46,696 bases of DNA from Geminisphaera colitermitum TAV2 (GTDB taxonomy: Bacteria > Verrucomicrobiota > Verrucomicrobiia > Opitutales > Opitutaceae). The notes beneath the pieces were generated by a model. That model was not told where the DNA came from, ran no database searches, and saw only the letters and a list, made by a program, of their open reading frames with translations. This document shows, piece after piece, positions 43,538 through 46,696 of the stretch. The position numbers were made by a program, and so were the translations under genes. Within the stretch, counting starts at the first letter, position 1. Each line of letters begins with the position of its first letter. The DNA is taken from the NCBI RefSeq assembly GCF_000171235.2, contig NZ_ABEA03000015.1:1-46696 (forward strand). Direction: 5' to 3'.

Positions 43538-44752
43538 TCAGGCGAGCGCGGCTGCGGCGAGCGCGGCGTAGCGGGTGCATTGATGGTCGTGAGAGAGGCG
43601 GGAAACAAAGGCGGCGCGGGCGGCGAGACGCGCGGGCGTGATGCGGGCGGGGTTGGTTGTCCAGTGGTTGAGCGCCCGGGCGAGTGAGTCAGGTTGCCCT
43701 GCGGTGAAGAGGTTGCCTGCCCCGGGTGCGAGGGAAAGTCCTTCGCGATGTCCGGCAGTGTCGCTGGCGACCACGGCGAGTCCGGATTGCAGGTAGTGGA
43801 AAAATTTGTTGGTGATCGTGAGGTTGCGGCTGGGGATGGCGCTCACTTCGAGGGCAAGCCCGATGTCGTGGGCGGCAATGGCGGCGGGCAGTTCACCGGC
43901 TGATACCGTAGGTAAAAAATGGATACGGGAATGGAGACCGGGGGCGAGCCGGGAAAGCAGGGATTGGCGGTAGGCCGGCGTGGACTCGCCGCGCAGGTGC
44001 AGTTCCCAGAAACCGTGCACCGCTGGAAGCGCGTCGAAGAGGGTTTCCAGCCCGCGCTCCGGACCCATGACCAGCGAAAACCAGTGGAGCGAAACCGGGC
44101 GTTGTGGCGGAGTCGTGAAGACAGGTTCGGGGCCGGCGGAAAATGTGTTGTAGATGACCGAGGGGGGGGGGGCGTCGAGTTCATGTGACATGGCCTCGGC
44201 CAGTGACCGTGACGGGGCGAGCGCGTAGGGAGTGGAGCGCAGAAACCGGGTTTCCAACTGTGCCAGATAGCCGACAGGTCGTCCGTGACGCTGGCTTGGG
44301 GCGAGGTCGTGCGAAAACCAGTCCTCAAAATCCACTCCCACGCGGAGGCCGCGTTGCAGGAGTGACTCACCAAACCAGAGTCCGCCTTCGAAATGGACAA
44401 TGGTGAGATTGGCAGGCTGCCGGAGCGCATGGGCGGCGAGGGCGTGGTTGGCGTAGCCCCAGACGTCGGCGGAGATTCGCGTCGTGATGGCAAACCATTC
44501 CCGTGCGAGCCGGTGCCGGAGGCGGGCGCGGAGCCAGGCGAAGCGGCGCGGGGGCGTGGCGAAGTTGACGACTGGTTCCCATGCCCAGTCCTTGCCGGCG
44601 GCGAGACTGGCGTCGCGCGCCGCGAAGTCGGCCCGGTAAGCCATGCCATGCACGGAGACGTCGTGGCCGGCGAGAGCGAGCGCATCCGCCTCCTTCTGCG
44701 GACGTGGGGCGGTGCAGAGGTGCCGGGCAATGTAAATGCGGATACGAGCCAT
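43538..44752 (-). CDS. Glycosyltransferase-like protein, GT-B fold
   Basis: This protein has about 404 residues from ATG 44752. It starts MARIRIYIARHLCTAPRPQKEADALALAGHDVSVHGM and has VHFEGGLWFGESLLQRGLRVGVDFEDWFSHDL, VIYNTFSAGPEPVF, HWFSLVMGPERGLETLFDAL and the C-terminal IPSRNLTITNKFFHYLQSGLAVVASDTAGHREGL. The C-terminal layout (acid, NKFFHYLQSGLAVVASD) is that of GT4-like enzymes, while the N-terminus is less typical. A C11 tract in frame encodes PPP. The start overlaps the upstream stop as TGATG, indicating coupling. Confidence 0.82.
   Translation of the reverse strand: MARIRIYIARHLCTAPRPQKEADALALAGHDVSVHGMAYRADFAARDASLAAGKDWAWEPVVNFATPPRRFAWLRARLRHRLAREWFAITTRISADVWGYANHALAAHALRQPANLTIVHFEGGLWFGESLLQRGLRVGVDFEDWFSHDLAPSQRHGRPVGYLAQLETRFLRSTPYALAPSRSLAEAMSHELDAPPPSVIYNTFSAGPEPVFTTPPQRPVSLHWFSLVMGPERGLETLFDALPAVHGFWELHLRGESTPAYRQSLLSRLAPGLHSRIHFLPTVSAGELPAAIAAHDIGLALEVSAIPSRNLTITNKFFHYLQSGLAVVASDTAGHREGLSLAPGAGNLFTAGQPDSLARALNHWTTNPARITPARLAARAAFVSRLSHDHQCTRYAALAAAALA
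44162..44172 (-). repeat. G11 tract (coding C11) in a glycosyltransferase
   Basis: The tract encodes PPP in LDAPPPSVIYNTF, the linker between the two GT-B domains. The gene is in frame at this length. Confidence 0.95.
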
Positions 44753-45738
44753 CAGGCGAACTGGAGCAGCGAGATGTAACGCCGGGCGCAGCCGGAGAGA
44801 GTCAGGTTTTCCAGCACGTAATCCCTGGGCGCATAGAAACCGGAACGCAGACGGTCGAGAAACTGTCCGAGCGCGTCGGGAAAGGCGGTGGCATCGCAAA
44901 AACGTTCTCCGCATCGTGCGTCGAAATAGGGCACCGAGGTGGCGGGAACCTTGGGTGATCCCCACTTGAAGCGTTCGGGGTCGAGCCATTCGCCGGGGTC
45001 CCAGGCCAGGACGGGCAGACCGGCGCTCATGGCTTCCTGGTATGCCAGCCCCTGACTTTCGTGTTCGCAGAGAAACAGGAGGGCCCGGCAACGCTTCAGC
45101 GCGGATGCGTATTCATCAGGGCGATACGCGCCATAACGGATTTCCTCGAAGCTGCAACCTGCCGCGCGGAGGGTGTCGCGAACAGGGGAGATGAGGGTGC
45201 GTTCGTAGTGGTCGTGCTCCCAGCGAACTTTGTCATAAAGGAGGAAGTCCGTGGTTTTGGCAGCGCCGGGCATTGGTTTCCAGACGTCGGTTTCAATACC
45301 GACAGGCCAGATGGCGCAGCGTTGGTCGCCGTAATAGGGACGGTAGAGATCAATGGCCCATTCGCAGTGCTGCAGGTAGCGAACCACCGGATACTCATCG
45401 CAAAGGCCGGGCCATTCCGAGGGGTGGGTCATGAGGGCGACGCCGGCGACAATGGGATTGGGCAGGTCGTAACCAGCGAGGCAGGCCCGGCCCCGGCCAA
45501 TGACGCCGATGCGCTCGTGCGGGCGGATGTCCCGCCAGGCCGGATTGACGCGAAAGGGAACGCGGAGTTCGCGCAGGCCGGCGGCGAGATTGAGAAACAC
45601 CTTGTCGATGCCGCCGGGGATGCGCGGACCACGGATGGCCCGGCGCACGATGGGCCGGATCCAGCGGTCTCCCGGGATCCAGCGGTCGGTTTCCGGCGGA
45701 GTTTTGTAAATGAGGACGATGTCGGATCGGGCGGCCAT
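44752..45738 (-). CDS. Glycosyltransferase-like protein, GT-B fold
   Basis: The 328-residue protein starts MAARSDIVLIYKTPPETDRWIPGDRW. It has GGIDKVFLNLAAGLREL, YLQHCEWAIDLYRPYYG, IWPVGIETDVWKP, LLYDKVRWEHDHYERT and a C-terminal ALLFLCEHESQGLAYQEAMSAGLPVLAWDPGEWLDP, resembling the GT1/GT4 donor site (E-S-Q-G-x-A-x-x-E-A). It is probably a glycosyltransferase of the same pathway, but the N-terminal half does not match a named subfamily. It is coupled by TGATG to both neighbours. Confidence 0.8.
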   Translation of the reverse strand: MAARSDIVLIYKTPPETDRWIPGDRWIRPIVRRAIRGPRIPGGIDKVFLNLAAGLRELRVPFRVNPAWRDIRPHERIGVIGRGRACLAGYDLPNPIVAGVALMTHPSEWPGLCDEYPVVRYLQHCEWAIDLYRPYYGDQRCAIWPVGIETDVWKPMPGAAKTTDFLLYDKVRWEHDHYERTLISPVRDTLRAAGCSFEEIRYGAYRPDEYASALKRCRALLFLCEHESQGLAYQEAMSAGLPVLAWDPGEWLDPERFKWGSPKVPATSVPYFDARCGERFCDATAFPDALGQFLDRLRSGFYAPRDYVLENLTLSGCARRYISLLQFA

Positions 45739-46696
45739 CAGGAGAGATGAAATTGATGTTGGAGGATACGGGCTGCCTTCCATCCGATGAGCGCGGCCAG
45801 GCGTTCAAAGCGGGGTCCTGAAGCCGGACGGCGGGCGGTTGGATCAAGGCGTCGGGCTTCGCGCAGGCTGGCGCGGGCAAGGGCGCGGGCGGAGGAATGC
45901 GGCCAGGCGTGGAAGGCGTAGCGCAGGTGGTTGAGCGCGCACGCGTGGCGCACGCGTGGCGAGTTTTCGTGCGCGAGCGCCGCTTGCTGCACCAGGAGGC
46001 AGACGTCGTGTGAAGAGCGCCACGCCGCCGGGTTTTTGGTCTGGCTGAGACTGCCGGTGGCATGGGTCCGGTAGTAAACGCGCGCCTCGGGGCAATGGAC
46101 GACGCCGGCGGAGGCGAGCAGCACGCGGGTGAAATATTCGCCGTCGTCGTCGAGGGAAAGGGTTTCGTTCCAAGGGCCGGCGGCATGTGCGACCGCGGCG
46201 GGGACAAGCCAGGCTGCGGGGTGCATCATGCCGCCGCCGGACCAGGAGAGCACCAGCCAGTCCAGCGGGAGCGCATCGCACCAAACAGGTTCCGGGATGA
46301 ATTGACTGATGGAGGGATCATCACGAAAGCGAGTCCAGGCGGCGGACGCCACGGAGCCGGCTGGCGCGGCGGCGAGGCGGGTGATCTGACTTGCGATTTT
46401 TTCCGGGGCAAGCAGGTCGTCGGCGTCGAGAAACTGGAGGTAGTCGCCGCGGGCGCGGTTGAGCGCGGCATTGCGCGCGGCGGCGGCTCCGCGTTGGGGC
46501 TGGCGGAGGAGTTGCACGCCACGGTCTGCGTAGGATGCGGCGAGCCGGGGCGAGTCATCGGTGGAGCCGTCGTCAATCACGATGATCTCGCAACGCGGCC
46601 AGGTTTGCGCGAGTGCCGAGTCCAGCGTCGCCCCGAGCCAGCGCGCGGCGTTGTGACAGGGGATGAGGATCGAAACCAGGGGGGGGGGGGGGGGGG
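45738..46696 (-). CDS. Glycosyltransferase family 2 (5' end beyond the window)
   Basis: The GT-A enzyme reads in frame from the window edge: after a poly-Pro run come LVSILIPCHNAARWLGATLDSAL, IIVIDDGSTDDSPRL, NAALNRARGDYLQFLDADDLLAPEKI (DxD metal site), and SLDDDGEYFTRVLLASAGVVHCPEARVYYR. About 318 residues are present and only the start codon, just beyond the C18 tract, is missing. It would add one sugar from a nucleotide donor to the lipid-linked repeat unit. It is coupled by TGATG to the next gene and is the first gene of the visible operon. Confidence 0.9.
   Translation of the reverse strand, partial: PPPPPLVSILIPCHNAARWLGATLDSALAQTWPRCEIIVIDDGSTDDSPRLAASYADRGVQLLRQPQRGAAAARNAALNRARGDYLQFLDADDLLAPEKIASQITRLAAAPAGSVASAAWTRFRDDPSISQFIPEPVWCDALPLDWLVLSWSGGGMMHPAAWLVPAAVAHAAGPWNETLSLDDDGEYFTRVLLASAGVVHCPEARVYYRTHATGSLSQTKNPAAWRSSHDVCLLVQQAALAHENSPRVRHACALNHLRYAFHAWPHSSARALARASLREARRLDPTARRPASGPRFERLAALIGWKAARILQHQFHLS
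46679..46696 (-). repeat. G18 or longer tract at the window end
   Basis: At least eighteen G end the window; the last 16 bases are all G. On the minus strand they code poly-Pro just before LVSILIPCHN of the GT2 enzyme. The real length cannot be seen. A contig break inside a homopolymer is the simplest reason for the window to end here. Confidence 0.9.

Noticed and set aside
1271-46696. All homopolymers as sequencing artefacts
   Set aside because: Most keep the gene in frame with correct domains on both sides, so the tracts themselves are real. A one-base miscall remains possible for the three disrupted genes.
30679-46696. Exosortase/PEP-CTERM-linked polysaccharide system
   Set aside because: No exosortase, PEP-CTERM protein or polysaccharide co-polymerase gene was recognised within the window.

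Overview
The window looks like one contig of a high-GC member of the Verrucomicrobiota, probably Opitutaceae-like. This is inferred from gene content and style: a TolB-type protein, tandem ThyX-like protein, DeaD/DbpA-type helicase, VC0807-family membrane protein, a GH78 rhamnosidase, a large polysaccharide locus, and small palindromic repeats of the kind common in this phylum. No rRNA, complete tRNA, CRISPR array or insertion sequence was seen.

Layout. 1-2730: start of an RND-type outer-membrane efflux lipoprotein (partial, minus) facing an OmpR-type response regulator and its sensor kinase (plus). 2755-8115: mrp/apbC, tolB, gpmI and a TatD-type hydrolase that is frameshifted. 8112-11380: a HlyD / DUF1656 / FUSC aromatic-acid-type efflux operon. 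11619-20720: purT divergent from a Gfo/Idh oxidoreductase, then a DEAD-box RNA helicase, a TPR protein, an M48 lipoprotein protease and uvrB. 20823-26541: alpha-L-rhamnosidase, an O-antigen-ligase-like protein, a VC0807-family protein and rpsT, all minus. 26702-30662: ThyX-like protein, HtrA/Deg protease and a DRGH nuclease, all plus. 30679-46696: a 16-kb minus-strand polysaccharide operon of 14 tightly packed genes: ten glycosyltransferases, a hexapeptide acetyltransferase, a polymerase-like and a ligase-like membrane protein, and the initiating polyprenyl-phosphate sugar transferase at the downstream end. Many neighbours are coupled by ATGA or TGATG overlaps.

The most striking feature is a set of 14 homopolymeric G or C tracts of 9-18 bases, roughly one per 3.3 kb. 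They lie inside or just ahead of ordinary genes: the sensor kinase, mrp, tatD, the RNA helicase, rhamnosidase, VC0807 protein, htrA and several glycosyltransferases. They usually encode poly-Pro or poly-Gly at the N-terminus or in a linker or loop. Three (sensor kinase, tatD, one glycosyltransferase) leave the gene exactly one base too long to read through; the others are in frame. This pattern resembles contingency-locus phase variation, but extends to housekeeping genes. A one-base homopolymer miscall cannot be excluded for the three disrupted genes. The window itself ends inside such a tract, which is probably a contig break.

A second layer is a set of short inverted repeats around and sometimes inside genes (5376-5594, 7838-7860, 18593-18654, 20721-20840, 29581-29608). 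One lies inside tatD beside the poly-G tract and one supplies the final codons and stop of the rhamnosidase gene.
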